DNA from: Methylobacterium sp. BTF04
Lineage (GTDB): Bacteria; Pseudomonadota; Alphaproteobacteria; Rhizobiales; Beijerinckiaceae
Assembly: GCF_010692745.1 (NCBI RefSeq)
Contig: NZ_JAAHTB010000005.1
Coordinates: 1-64,000, forward strand
Direction of reading: 5' to 3'
DNA: 64,000 bases
Shown: positions 16,050 through 24,361 of the stretch, piece after piece
How positions within the stretch are numbered: the stretch's first letter is position 1
Layout of the letters: every line of letters begins with the position of its first letter
Translations under genes and position numbers: made by a program
The notes under the pieces: generated by a model
Told to the model about the DNA's origin: nothing
The model's database searches: none
Seen by the model: only the letters and a program-made list of their open reading frames with translations

Positions 16050-16576
16050 CAGGCGACGCTCCGGATGCGGCGCGCCATCAGGCGGCGCACCGCTGCGCGC
16101 TCGTCCGGCTCGATCATCCCGAACAGGAAACTCTCCGCCGTGGCCAGACCGGTGCCGACGCCCGGATCGGGCTCGGCCAGTGCGCGGGCGACACGGCGGG
16201 CCTGGACGTCGATGAGGTCGCCCGCCAAGGCGGTGCCGGCCGGCGTGCAGAACAGCAGCCGCTGGCGCCGGTCGCTCGTGCCGGTCTTCTGGGCGATGTA
16301 ATCCTGGCCGATCAAATCCTTGAGCACCCGATTGAGACTCTGTTTCGTGATACGCAGGATATCCAGGAGTTCGGCGATCGTGAGGCCCGGATAGCGATCG
16401 ACGAAATGCAGGACCCGGTGATGGGCGCGCCCGAACCCATATTGCGCCAGGATGCGGTCCGGGTCGCCGACGAAGTCGCGGTAGGCGAAGAACAGAAGCT
16501 CGATGAGATCGTCCCCTGCGCTGCCGGCCGCGATGGCCTCGTCGGAACCAGCCGCTCGCGTCGCTCGGGATGTCAC
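16049..16576 (-). CDS. MarR family transcriptional regulator
   Basis: First gene of the marR-ompR-envZ operon. The 175-aa product has the winged-helix core of MarR proteins: YGFGRAHHRVLHFVDRYPG, LTIAELLDILRITKQSLNRV (recognition helix), and the wing TGTSDRRQRLLFCTPAG. The start is a GTG at 16576 with GAGG upstream; no other in-frame start would retain the N-terminal dimerisation helices. A perfect 7-bp dyad (TATGTCA-N7-TGACATA) lies 20 bp upstream of this start codon and is a good candidate operator for autoregulation. MarR proteins usually respond to small phenolic or lipophilic ligands. Confidence 0.92.
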   Translation of the reverse strand: MTSRATRAAGSDEAIAAGSAGDDLIELLFFAYRDFVGDPDRILAQYGFGRAHHRVLHFVDRYPGLTIAELLDILRITKQSLNRVLKDLIGQDYIAQKTGTSDRRQRLLFCTPAGTALAGDLIDVQARRVARALAEPDPGVGTGLATAESFLFGMIEPDERAAVRRLMARRIRSVA

Positions 16577-16595
16577 GTCGGGTTCGGCCTCGAGT

Positions 16596-16616
16596 TATGT
16601 CAGTGTTATTGACATA
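16596..16616. promoter_or_regulatory. Dyad operator candidate for the MarR-type regulator
   Basis: TATGTCA (16596-16602), seven bases, TGACATA (16610-16616): a perfect inverted repeat of the size MarR dimers bind. It lies between marR (-) and the divergent ilvE (+), 19 bp from the former and 134 bp from the latter. Confidence 0.55.
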
Positions 16617-16750
16617 TTTCAGGCGCGTTGCTACCCGTCAACCCGTCCGGTATGGCCGTCGACACCAGCGGCACGCCCACCGGCCGATGATCCCCAACCC
16701 AGTTCATGCGCCGGCTTCGAGGGCAAGCCCGCATGCCGAGGAAGCCCGCC

Positions 16751-17638
16751 ATGTCCATGATCCCGTTCGACGAGCGTGAGGGCACCATCTGGTTCGACGG
16801 TGTGCTGGTGCCGTGGAAGGATGCCAAGATTCACGTGCTCTCGCACGGGCTGCATTACGGCTCGTCGGTGTTCGAGGGCGAGCGCGCCTATGGCGGGCGC
16901 ATCTTCAAGACTCGTGAGCACGCGGAGCGCCTGCTCCGCTCCGCCGAGCTTCTCGATTTCAAGATCCCCTACAGCGCTGACGAGATCGAGACGGCCAAGG
17001 ATCTCGTCCTCAAGACCAGCGGATTGTCCGACGCCTACATGCGGCCGGTGGCTTGGCGCGGCTCGGAGATGATGGGCGTCGCCGCCCAGAACAACACCAT
17101 CCATCTGGCGATCGCCGCCTGGGAATGGCCGAGCTATTTCGATCCCGAGACCAAGATGAAGGGTATCCGCCTCGATATCGCCGATTACCGCCGACCGGAC
17201 CCGCGCACCGCCCCCTCCGCCTCGAAGGCGGCGGGCCTGTACATGATCTGCACGATCTCGAAGCATCGGGCCGAGAACAAGGGCTATGCCGACGCGCTCA
17301 TGCTCGACTGGGAGGACAACGTCGCCGAGTGCACCGGGGCCAACGTGTTCTTCGTGGCCGACGGCGTGATCTACACGCCGCTCGCCGACCGGTTCCTCAA
17401 TGGCATTACCCGCCAGACCGTGATCGAGCTTGCCAAGCGGCGTGGCATCGCCGTGGTCGAGCGCCGCATCCTGCCAGCCGAAATGGCCGGCTTTTCGGAA
17501 TGCTTCATCACGGGCTCGGCGGCCGAGGTGACACCGGTTGCCGAGATCGGACCCTATCGCTTCGTGCCTGCGGCCCTGACCAAGACGCTCATGGACGATT
17601 ACACCGCCGAGGTTCAGCCAAAGGCCGCAGCGGCCTGA
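16751..17638 (+). CDS. ilvE: Branched-chain amino acid aminotransferase
   Basis: PLP-dependent class IV aminotransferase performing the last step of isoleucine, leucine and valine synthesis and the first of their breakdown. The 295-aa product contains FDGVLVPWKDAKIHVLSHGL, the PLP lysine K159 in SASKAAGLYM, DNVAECTGANVFFV and the phosphate-binding TGSAAEVTPV. ATG 16751 is chosen because GAGGAAG lies just upstream; two earlier in-frame ATGs lack a site and add an Arg-rich stretch. It stands alone, divergent from the MarR operon. A D-amino-acid or 4-amino-4-deoxychorismate enzyme is the usual alternative in this fold, but length and motifs fit IlvE. Confidence 0.92.
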   Translation: MSMIPFDEREGTIWFDGVLVPWKDAKIHVLSHGLHYGSSVFEGERAYGGRIFKTREHAERLLRSAELLDFKIPYSADEIETAKDLVLKTSGLSDAYMRPVAWRGSEMMGVAAQNNTIHLAIAAWEWPSYFDPETKMKGIRLDIADYRRPDPRTAPSASKAAGLYMICTISKHRAENKGYADALMLDWEDNVAECTGANVFFVADGVIYTPLADRFLNGITRQTVIELAKRRGIAVVERRILPAEMAGFSECFITGSAAEVTPVAEIGPYRFVPAALTKTLMDDYTAEVQPKAAAA

Positions 17639-17656
17639 GCCAACTCTCAAGACGAT

Positions 17657-17686
17657 GATCCCGGCGGCCGCGCTGTCGCCGGGATC
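17657..17686 (+). terminator. Hairpin after ilvE, no U tract
   Basis: Perfect 10-bp stem (GATCCCGGCG / CGCCGGGATC, loop of ten). It begins 18 bp after the ilvE stop but is not followed by Ts, so it may stabilise the mRNA end rather than terminate by itself. Confidence 0.4.
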
Positions 17687-17749
17687 ACGGAACCGATGGC
17701 CATAGATCCGCGTTCGATGAGAACATTTCATGAACACCGGAGTTCGACC

Positions 17750-18010
17750 ATGGCCAAGACCCAGCATTCCGACGCGGACAAGAACCCGAAGATCGCTTCG
17801 CAGGACTCCGATCCGAAGGCATCGTCCAATCGGATCAAGGATCCGAGTGAGTGGACCACCGGCGGCGAGCCGATGACTGGGGCGCAGGCCTCCTACCTGA
17901 AGACCCTGTCAGAGGAAGCCAAGGAGCCGGACGCGTTCGAGCCCGATCTCGATAAAGCGGAAGCCTCCAGGCGGATCGACGACCTGCGCAAGGAAGCCGG
18001 CCGCGCCTGA
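17750..18010 (+). CDS. DUF3072 domain protein
   Basis: An 86-aa hydrophilic protein: MAKTQHSDADKNPKIASQDS at the start, then the family core DPSEWTTGGEPMTGAQASYL followed by KTLSEEAKEP and a charged C-terminal helix. ATG 17750 follows CGGAG. DUF3072 proteins are short and of unknown function, often found in Hyphomicrobiales and actinobacteria, and are sometimes fused to or placed near stress-related genes. Here it sits between ilvE and an Flp pilin gene, with no evident operon. The Lys/Asp/Ser-rich N-terminus is probably disordered. Confidence 0.82.
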   Translation: MAKTQHSDADKNPKIASQDSDPKASSNRIKDPSEWTTGGEPMTGAQASYLKTLSEEAKEPDAFEPDLDKAEASRRIDDLRKEAGRA

Positions 18011-18134
18011 GGTCGATACGTGCGTGCAATCGCAGCGTGCATGCGCATCATTTGGAAATGGGCTTAAGCCATCGGCAAGGAAGACCGTCTACAAGCGGTC
18101 CCCAGCCGATGCCGCCCGAGGAACGACACCAGCG

Positions 18135-18389
18135 ATGACTGAACCGGTGTCGCCCGTTCCCCCTAACCCGAGGCGAGGCGACGCCGCGGGGCGCCGCCGA
18201 CCTTTTGCCTCTGGCCTGTGGAATGCAATGGCGCGGTTCCGGCGCGATACCAGGGGCGCCACTGCGATCGAATACGGCCTCATCGTCGGGTTGGTTTTTC
18301 TCGCCATCGTCACGGCACTGCACCTCTACGCCGACCGCGTCGGTGCGATGTACAACTACATTGGCGCGAACATCGGAAAGACGTCGTAG
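18135..18389 (+). CDS. Flp/Fap-type IVb pilin (orphan)
   Basis: The C-terminal 53 residues are a typical Flp pilin: a basic leader ending RFRRDTRG, then the processing site and hydrophobic stalk ATAIEYGLIVGLVFLAIVTA and a short polar tail. TadV-type peptidase would cut after the glycine. The ATG at 18135 (AGGAA upstream) gives 84 aa with a long Pro/Arg-rich prefix; the internal ATG at 18228 gives a 53-aa form closer to the usual pilin length and may be the true start. No tad/cpa assembly genes are nearby, so this is an orphan pilin copy. Confidence 0.8.
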   Translation: MTEPVSPVPPNPRRGDAAGRRRPFASGLWNAMARFRRDTRGATAIEYGLIVGLVFLAIVTALHLYADRVGAMYNYIGANIGKTS

Positions 18390-18401
18390 CGCAAAATTGT
18401 C

Positions 18402-19226
18402 TCAGCGCGCCGAACGGCCCATCTTGGGCTTGGGATCGGCCGGCGCGCGCATATCGGTAGGCGGCTGGACCTCGGTTTGGGTCTTGCCCTGATCCTGCCA
18501 GAACGTGTCGAACAGGCTTTTCATCGCCTTGGCGTTCTCCTGCTGGACCTCCAATCCGGTCTGGAACATCTGCTGGAACATATCGAACGGCGCGTCGCCG
18601 CCGGCCTTCTCGGGCGCCTTGGCAGCCGGGCGTGACGTCAGCGAGGCCCGTGGGGTTGCCGTCGCCCCCCTCGATCCGCCAGCCGAACGCGTGCCTGAAG
18701 CGGCGGACGGCTTGCCTTGGGGCGACAGGCCGGCGGGAGCAAGAAAGCTCTGCATCATGTCGGACCAGGCCTGCCCCGGGAAACCGAAGGGGGATGCGGG
18801 AGCCGGTGCTGGTGCGGCGCTCTGGTTCTGATTGATCATCACATGAACGATGCCGGCCACGATCATGCCGGCCATCATCGGAAGCATCTGCTTGAGGATG
18901 GGCGAGGCGACACCGCTCGCGGTGGCGGCCTGCTGGAGCACGGCCTGGCTCAGGTGAGGCGACCCGAACAACTGGCGGACCAGCATCTCCATCTGCGGTG
19001 TCGCCGCACCTGCGTTCATGCCCATGGCGTTGGGGCCGACGAGGTTGAACAGGTGCGAGAAGCCGGTCGGATCGTTGGCCGCATTGCGTTGCAGCCCCAT
19101 GGTGAAAGCCGGCAACAGCGCCTCCATGGCGCGTCGGCTCTGGTCCTGTGACAGTCCGAACTGCTGACCGAAGCCGAGAGCGCCGGGGCCTGCCTGTGCC
19201 TGAAGAATATCGAACAGGTTGAACAT
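18402..19226 (-). CDS. DUF937 domain protein
   Basis: A 274-aa protein starting MFNLFDILQAQAGPGALGFG, with the DUF937 features FGLSQDQSRRAMEALLPAF and TASGVASPILKQMLPMMA followed by a hydrophobic stretch (MMAGMIVAGIVHVMI). The second half is a low-complexity Ala/Pro/Ser/Arg linker, then DMFQQMFQTGLEVQQENAKA and SLFDTFWQDQ, resembling a phasin-like or poly-Gln helical tail. ATG 19226 is chosen because the upstream extension is Arg-rich and atypical. DUF937 (YidB-like) has no agreed function. It is convergent with the pilin gene and divergent from sfsA. Confidence 0.82.
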   Translation of the reverse strand: MFNLFDILQAQAGPGALGFGQQFGLSQDQSRRAMEALLPAFTMGLQRNAANDPTGFSHLFNLVGPNAMGMNAGAATPQMEMLVRQLFGSPHLSQAVLQQAATASGVASPILKQMLPMMAGMIVAGIVHVMINQNQSAAPAPAPASPFGFPGQAWSDMMQSFLAPAGLSPQGKPSAASGTRSAGGSRGATATPRASLTSRPAAKAPEKAGGDAPFDMFQQMFQTGLEVQQENAKAMKSLFDTFWQDQGKTQTEVQPPTDMRAPADPKPKMGRSAR

Positions 19227-19434
19227 GACGGCGCCCTCGCAAAACCGGTCTCTGGCCGAGCGGTGGAAACCCCGGGCGCCCAGGGTCGAAGTCTGTCTCA
19301 TTGCCGCCTTACTTACCAGCCCGCAGGGCGATACCAGGCGCGATCGGCCCTATCGTGGCTGGACAACCGGATCGGCCCAATTAGGCCTTCCTCACGTCGC
19401 CAGCGGCTTCGAGACAGGATCATAGAGGTATGCG

Positions 19435-20145
19435 ATGCGCTTCTCCGCGCCACTGATCGAGGCGCGTCTCATACGACGCTACAAGCGTTTCCTCGCCGAC
19501 ATGGCCCTGCCGGACGGAACCGAGGTCACGGCGCATTGCGCCAACCCCGGGGCGATGCTCGGGCTCAATGTCCCCGGCGCCCGGACACTCCTGTCGCGCT
19601 CCACCAATCCGGCGCGCAAGCTCGGCTATTCATGGGAACTGGTGGAAGCCGACCTGCCGGGCGGTCCGCAATGGGTCGGCATCAACACCCTGCGTCCGAA
19701 CGCCCTCGTGGCGGAGGCGTTTCGCGAAGGCTCGCTCGCACCGCTGCTGGGGTACGGTCATCTGCGGCCGGAAGTTCGCTACGGACGCGCGAGCCGCGTC
19801 GATTTCCTCGCGACCGGGGAGGGGATGGCGCCCTGCCACGTCGAAGTGAAGAACTGCCACCTGATGCGGCAGGCGGATTTGGCCGAGTTTCCCGATTGCG
19901 TCGCCGCCCGCAGCGCCCGTCACATGGACGACCTCGCCGAGGTCGTCGCCACCGGCGGACGGGCCATGCTGATCGTGGTGGTGCAGATGCATGCGACACG
20001 CTTCGACGTGGCCCGCGACATCGATCCCGCTTTCGACAGGGCGTTCACGCGGGCTCGTGCGGCTGGCGTCGCGGTTCACGCTTATCGCTGCCGGGTCGGG
20101 CCCGACGCCGTCACCATCGCCGACCAGATCCCCGTAGCGGGGTGA
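19435..20145 (+). CDS. sfsA: SfsA family DNA/RNA nuclease-like protein
   Basis: A 236-aa SfsA homologue, historically called sugar fermentation stimulation protein and now viewed as a restriction-endonuclease-fold DNA-binding protein. Visible signatures: LIEARLIRRYKRFLADM at the N-terminal OB part, AHCANPGAMLGL, YSWELVE, GRASRVDFL and VEVKNCHLM, which holds the PD-(D/E)XK-like acidic and lysine residues, then FPDCVAARSARHMDDL. Length is standard. ATG 19435 follows a weak site (AGAGGT). It stands alone, and conservation suggests a housekeeping role. Confidence 0.93.
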   Translation: MRFSAPLIEARLIRRYKRFLADMALPDGTEVTAHCANPGAMLGLNVPGARTLLSRSTNPARKLGYSWELVEADLPGGPQWVGINTLRPNALVAEAFREGSLAPLLGYGHLRPEVRYGRASRVDFLATGEGMAPCHVEVKNCHLMRQADLAEFPDCVAARSARHMDDLAEVVATGGRAMLIVVVQMHATRFDVARDIDPAFDRAFTRARAAGVAVHAYRCRVGPDAVTIADQIPVAG

Positions 20146-20202
20146 TCAAAGGATCACAGGATCAAGGTGGTCCCGCCACGAGACGGACGACCTGGCCGCC
20201 AC

Positions 20203-21033
20203 TCAGGCCTGGCGTTCGAAGATGAGATTCAGCCGGGTCTGGAGGATACGCCGGTAGCCGTGCTGCTCCAGCAGGGCGGCCAGATCGATCTGCCACTGAT
20301 CGGTGCCGTCCTCGACGATGAGCAGATTTGGATGCAGCGAGGTCGGTGCCTCGCGCAGGAATGGCTCGAGGATCAGGTCCTCGGCCCCTTCCACGTCGAG
20401 CTTCATCGCGTCGATACGGGCGATGCCCTCGCTGCGCGCCAACTCGAGCAGGGTCACCGCCGGCACGCGGATGCGCGCGCCCTCGTTGGTGCCGACGATC
20501 TTCAGGCTCGATTCGCCGCGATTTCGCGGATCGACGAACAAGGTCAGTTCGCCCGCCTTGTCGGCCACCGCACAGGCCACGGCCTTGACCGTGCCGAATG
20601 GGTTCTGGGCGATGTTGTAGGTGAGGCGGTCAAACACGTCGGGCTGCGGCTCGACGGCGAGGATACGGGCGCGCGGTCCGGCAAGGGCGGCCACGAACAA
20701 CGCGTAGGCACCGATATTGGCGCCGATATCGAGGAAGGTGCAGCCCGCTGCGAGCCGGGCCTTCAGGAACGCGAACTCCTCGGGATCGAAGAATTGCGGC
20801 GTGAAGAGCACCTTCTTCTCACAATTGTTGTTGTAGGGGTGCAGCCGCATCCTGGCCCCGAACCGCTCGACGTCGAGCGGCTTGCCACGCAGCAGGCTGA
20901 TGCCGAGCCGACGCAGGAACAGGGCGAGACGGCGGCCGCCCCATGTGCGGTTCGAAATCCGGCCGGTGCGCTCGGCAATGCGCGCGACGAGACCGGTGGG
21001 AGCGTAGGTGCCGTAGGGCTGCGTGTCCTTCAT
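20203..21033 (-). CDS. FkbM family methyltransferase
   Basis: A 276-aa S-adenosylmethionine-dependent O-methyltransferase. The FkbM core is clear: FLDIGANIGAYALF (SAM loop), VEPQPDVFDRL, a middle beta strand with VFDPR-like context (LFVDPRNRGESSLKIVG) and MKLDVEGAEDLIL, then LIVEDGTD. Members methylate hydroxyls of sugars or lipids. It lies 83 bp downstream of the cellulose-synthase-like gene and points the same way, so it may be the last gene of that exopolysaccharide cluster and methylate its product. Independent expression cannot be excluded. Confidence 0.88.
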   Translation of the reverse strand: MKDTQPYGTYAPTGLVARIAERTGRISNRTWGGRRLALFLRRLGISLLRGKPLDVERFGARMRLHPYNNNCEKKVLFTPQFFDPEEFAFLKARLAAGCTFLDIGANIGAYALFVAALAGPRARILAVEPQPDVFDRLTYNIAQNPFGTVKAVACAVADKAGELTLFVDPRNRGESSLKIVGTNEGARIRVPAVTLLELARSEGIARIDAMKLDVEGAEDLILEPFLREAPTSLHPNLLIVEDGTDQWQIDLAALLEQHGYRRILQTRLNLIFERQA

Positions 21034-21116
21034 CGCGCCGGGTGATGCCAGCCCCGCTCGTTCGGGGCAAGCGCGGAGCGTCGCGCTTGGGCCAAGTTCG
21101 ACGCCGCGGGCGAGCC

Positions 21117-23105
21117 TCAGGTGGCGCGAAAGCAGCGATGCAGCAATGCCCGCAACGCGACACCCAGGCTCGCGGTACGGGCGATGGGATCGATGGCAGT
21201 GGTGAACAGGCGCAGGATGAGGTCGCGGCGCTGCTGCGGCGCCGGGGCGAGCCCGAGGGCCACGGCCCCCGATCCGAGGCTCCGCACAGTCGCCTCCACC
21301 CAGCCGGTGGGCTGCACCAAAAGCTGGACCTCGTCACCTGCCGTCAAGTCGCGCGGCGCGGTGCCGATCCGGACCGTGGCCACGTCCATGCCGAGGCTCG
21401 CGAGCGTGCACGGATAGGTGACGCCGTTCCAGCGCAGGCTGCTCGGCTCGTTCACGGGGAATTCCTCCGAGCCACGGGGACGCTCGAAGCAGACCAGGAA
21501 GGCGACGAAGGTGAACAGCATCGCCACTCCGGCCCAGAGTAGATTGAAGTAGTCGAGCGGCGAGATCTCGGTGGCGCCGTTGGGCGAGATGAACGACCAC
21601 AGGATCGCACCCGCGGACAGCGCCGAGATCGTGCCGAAGCCGGCGGCCATCTTCCAGCGCACCATCGCGACGGTGCGGTCGCCACCCTTGTCGGTGACCT
21701 TGAACGGGCGCCCGAACGGACGGATCGCCGCCGAGAAGAGAGTGAGCGTGATGGCGAGCGCGGTCATGATGTGCGTCACCTCCATGAACAACGGCAAGGT
21801 CCGCTGCCCGGAGACCCAGCCGCTGTAGATCCACAGGGCAAACAGCGCGGGGAGCCCGTAGCGCAGGAACGACAGGTAATCGGCATAGAAGGCCGGCAGG
21901 TCGAAGAACCAGTAGATCGACGGCGCCACGAGCATGAGCACGATGAACGGCTTGCACATCCAGTTCAGCACCCCGTGAAGGTAGTGCAGGCGCTGCATCA
22001 GATTGTAGTCGCGCCCACGGAACGGGCCCGCCTTCAGCAACGCGACCTGCATGGTGCCGAGGCACCAGCGCGTGCGCTGTGTGATGTATTCCGGCAGGCC
22101 CTCTGCCGAGAGGCCGGCACTCAGGCGCTCGTTGAGCCAATGCGTCTCATAGCCGTGGCGCATCAGCGAATAGGTGAGGTTGATGTCCTCGCAGATGGCG
22201 TCGTGCGGGAAGCCACCCATCTCGACGACCCGGTCGCGGCGCACCAGGAACGAGGTGCCGACACAGAAGGCGCAGCCCCAGGCGTCCTTGGCCGGCTGGA
22301 ACACGTCGAAGAAGATGCGCTGGTCGTCGACCCAGGCATCGGCGGCCATCAGGTTGTGCTGGATCGGATCGGCGTTGAAGAAGAATTGCGGAGTCTGCAC
22401 CACCGCGCAGCTCTGGTCGTGGAACAGGCCGACTGCGCGGCGCAGGATGTTGGGCGCCACGGCGAAATCGGCATCGAGCACCAGGATGATCGGCGCATTG
22501 GTGAGGCCGGCGGTGTGGTTCAGCGCGTTGTTGAGGTTGCCCGCCTTGGCGCCCTTGTTGTCCGGCCGGGTGACGTAGCGGGCGCCGACCTCCTCGCAAT
22601 ACGCCTTGAGCCAGCCGCGCCGCGTGTCGTCACAGACCCACACGGTCACGTTGGGATAGTCGACGGCGAGCGCCGGGATGATCGACTTCTCCACCACGTC
22701 GAGGGGTTCGTTGTAGGTGCAGATGAAGATGTCCACGGCCGGCCAGTCGCCGCTCGCGGTGAGCTTGGCCTGCTCGCGGTCGGCCTCGCCCGTGCGGTCC
22801 TTGAACCGGAACAGGATCACGATCGACATCAGCGTGTAGAGAATCGCCGTCATCTCGGAGGCGAAGAAGACGTAGGGCCAGATCTGCTCCAGGCCCGGCT
22901 CCATGCGCGGCAGAGTCTCGTGCCAGCGCCACGCCGTGTAGAGCAGGATGAACACCGCCGCCGTAGCGCCGAACAGAGCCCGCGCCATGGCGTTCGTCCG
23001 GTCGAGCAGTCCCGCCATCACCAGGAGACCGATGAAAATACCGAGATCGGCGGTGAGCACCGCCCAGACGTCCTGCGGTGCGGGGAACTGAAGCGATGGG
23101 ATCAC
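21117..23105 (-). CDS. Cellulose-synthase-like GT2 glycosyltransferase (BcsA-like)
   Basis: A 662-aa inner-membrane processive beta-glycosyltransferase. N-terminal membrane segments are followed by a cytosolic GT2 domain with the D,D,D,QxxRW set: VWVCDDTRR (about 159), LDADF (about 210), CEDINLT (about 306) and QRTRW (about 344), then several more membrane segments. The last 110 residues align with a PilZ domain but lack its Arg-x3-Arg switch and Asp of the DxSxxG motif, so c-di-GMP control may be lost. The start is a GTG at 23105, 5 bp past the upstream stop, with GGAG in front. No bcsB, bcsC or bcsZ follow. Sugar specificity cannot be read from sequence. Confidence 0.9.
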   Translation of the reverse strand: MIPSLQFPAPQDVWAVLTADLGIFIGLLVMAGLLDRTNAMARALFGATAAVFILLYTAWRWHETLPRMEPGLEQIWPYVFFASEMTAILYTLMSIVILFRFKDRTGEADREQAKLTASGDWPAVDIFICTYNEPLDVVEKSIIPALAVDYPNVTVWVCDDTRRGWLKAYCEEVGARYVTRPDNKGAKAGNLNNALNHTAGLTNAPIILVLDADFAVAPNILRRAVGLFHDQSCAVVQTPQFFFNADPIQHNLMAADAWVDDQRIFFDVFQPAKDAWGCAFCVGTSFLVRRDRVVEMGGFPHDAICEDINLTYSLMRHGYETHWLNERLSAGLSAEGLPEYITQRTRWCLGTMQVALLKAGPFRGRDYNLMQRLHYLHGVLNWMCKPFIVLMLVAPSIYWFFDLPAFYADYLSFLRYGLPALFALWIYSGWVSGQRTLPLFMEVTHIMTALAITLTLFSAAIRPFGRPFKVTDKGGDRTVAMVRWKMAAGFGTISALSAGAILWSFISPNGATEISPLDYFNLLWAGVAMLFTFVAFLVCFERPRGSEEFPVNEPSSLRWNGVTYPCTLASLGMDVATVRIGTAPRDLTAGDEVQLLVQPTGWVEATVRSLGSGAVALGLAPAPQQRRDLILRLFTTAIDPIARTASLGVALRALLHRCFRAT

Positions 23106-23110
23106 GGCGG

Positions 23111-24361
23111 CTACTCCAAAATCCGGCCGGTGAAAGGGTTCCAGGCCAAAGCCGCGAGTACGGCCCAGGCCGTCGCGCCAAGATGCGGTCGGCGGTAGTA
23201 GTAGAAGTCGGCCTCGTGGCTCGCCGGGCCGATGGCGATGCCGGTGGTGAGCCGCGCGACGTTGGTGGCGAACAGGTATCCCGAGGGCGCGATCTGCGCC
23301 TTCAAACCGTCGAGCAGCCGGCGCGCCGCGTCCGCATGGCCGAGCGCCCGAAGGGTCAGCGCGGCCTGCGCCGTGCCTTCGACCCAGAGTCCGTCGCGAT
23401 CCTCGTTGAAGTCGAATCCGCCCGGAACCGAGAGGTGGTGCTCGGCATAGGCCATTGCCTTGCTCCACGCCTCGGGTGGGTTCACGACACCGACGAGCGG
23501 CCAGACCTGGGTGTCGAGGGCCACGTGGGTGACGGGCTGGAGGGCGCCTTCAGGAGTGGTCCCGAGGCGAAACAGGCCCGGATCGGCGACGAAGGCGGCG
23601 TCGAGGAAGCCGCGGGCCGTCGCCGCGACCGTGGCCTGCGCGGGATCGCCATCGTGGCGGTGAAGCCAGGTGGCGACGGCATGGACATCGAGATTGTGCT
23701 CGGTCGATTTCCAGTGGAGCCGGGTCTGCGACGGGTCGAAACCATCGACGCCGCCGGAGAAGCCGGCGGGGAACCGCGAATCGGTCGCGTTGGCGGTAAT
23801 CCAGCCGAGCAGACGTTCGGCCCCGGCCCGATAGGCAGGCTCCTGTGTCGCCTCGTCGAGGGTCAGCAGCGAAAGGGCCGCCCAGGCGACGTTCCCCGTG
23901 GCGGTCCCGTCTTGATAGGAATCCTCGGCCCAGAGATTCTGCTTGGCATCCCACCAACCTGGAAGGAGAGCAGCGCCGTCGCCAACGGGGCCGGCCCGGT
24001 AGGCGTTGCGGATACGGCCATCACCGAAGGTCCGGTCGTGCGTGAGCCCGTGGAGGAGCGCGTCGCCGATCCGCCGGGCGCGGGGAACGTCGCCGCAGGC
24101 CACGAGGGCGATGGCGGCGAGCGCATTGTCGTAGGTGAAAGCCGAATGGCGCAGGGCCGGATCAAGTTCGGCTTCGCCCGGCCCGGGCTCGTAGCTGACG
24201 AGGAACACAGGGCCGGTCTTCGCCGCCCCGGTCGCGTCCACCGCCCGAGCGAGGGCGGCGCAGAGGGGGACGGCAAGATCATGCCGTGTCAGCGGACCGG
24301 ACCGGACCGGCGACGCCGCCGCGACGCACATCAACGCCGCGGTGAGGAGGCGACGGATCAA
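23111..24361 (-). CDS. Secreted alpha/alpha-barrel-like protein in EPS cluster
   Basis: A 416-aa exported protein whose TTG start overlaps the TGA of the hlyD-type gene upstream (TTGA), indicating translational coupling. The N-terminus LIRRLLTAALMCVAAASPVR is a Sec signal peptide. The mature part has repeated helix-rich blocks with aromatic/acidic motifs (LWAEDSYQDGTATGNVAWAA, STEHNLDVHAVATWL, NEDRDGLWVEGTAQAAL, ADFYYYRRPHLGATAW), the pattern of six-hairpin glycosidase folds. I infer a polysaccharide hydrolase, lyase or epimerase acting in the periplasm, analogous to BcsZ or AlgL/AlgK in other synthase systems. Family assignment is an inference from pattern, not a recognised hit. Confidence 0.65.
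   Translation of the reverse strand: MIRRLLTAALMCVAAASPVRSGPLTRHDLAVPLCAALARAVDATGAAKTGPVFLVSYEPGPGEAELDPALRHSAFTYDNALAAIALVACGDVPRARRIGDALLHGLTHDRTFGDGRIRNAYRAGPVGDGAALLPGWWDAKQNLWAEDSYQDGTATGNVAWAALSLLTLDEATQEPAYRAGAERLLGWITANATDSRFPAGFSGGVDGFDPSQTRLHWKSTEHNLDVHAVATWLHRHDGDPAQATVAATARGFLDAAFVADPGLFRLGTTPEGALQPVTHVALDTQVWPLVGVVNPPEAWSKAMAYAEHHLSVPGGFDFNEDRDGLWVEGTAQAALTLRALGHADAARRLLDGLKAQIAPSGYLFATNVARLTTGIAIGPASHEADFYYYRRPHLGATAWAVLAALAWNPFTGRILE

Noticed and set aside
14486..16301. Plus-strand ORFs of 99-338 aa opposite the kinase and regulator genes
   Set aside because: Shadows of well-supported genes with clear domain motifs on the other strand.
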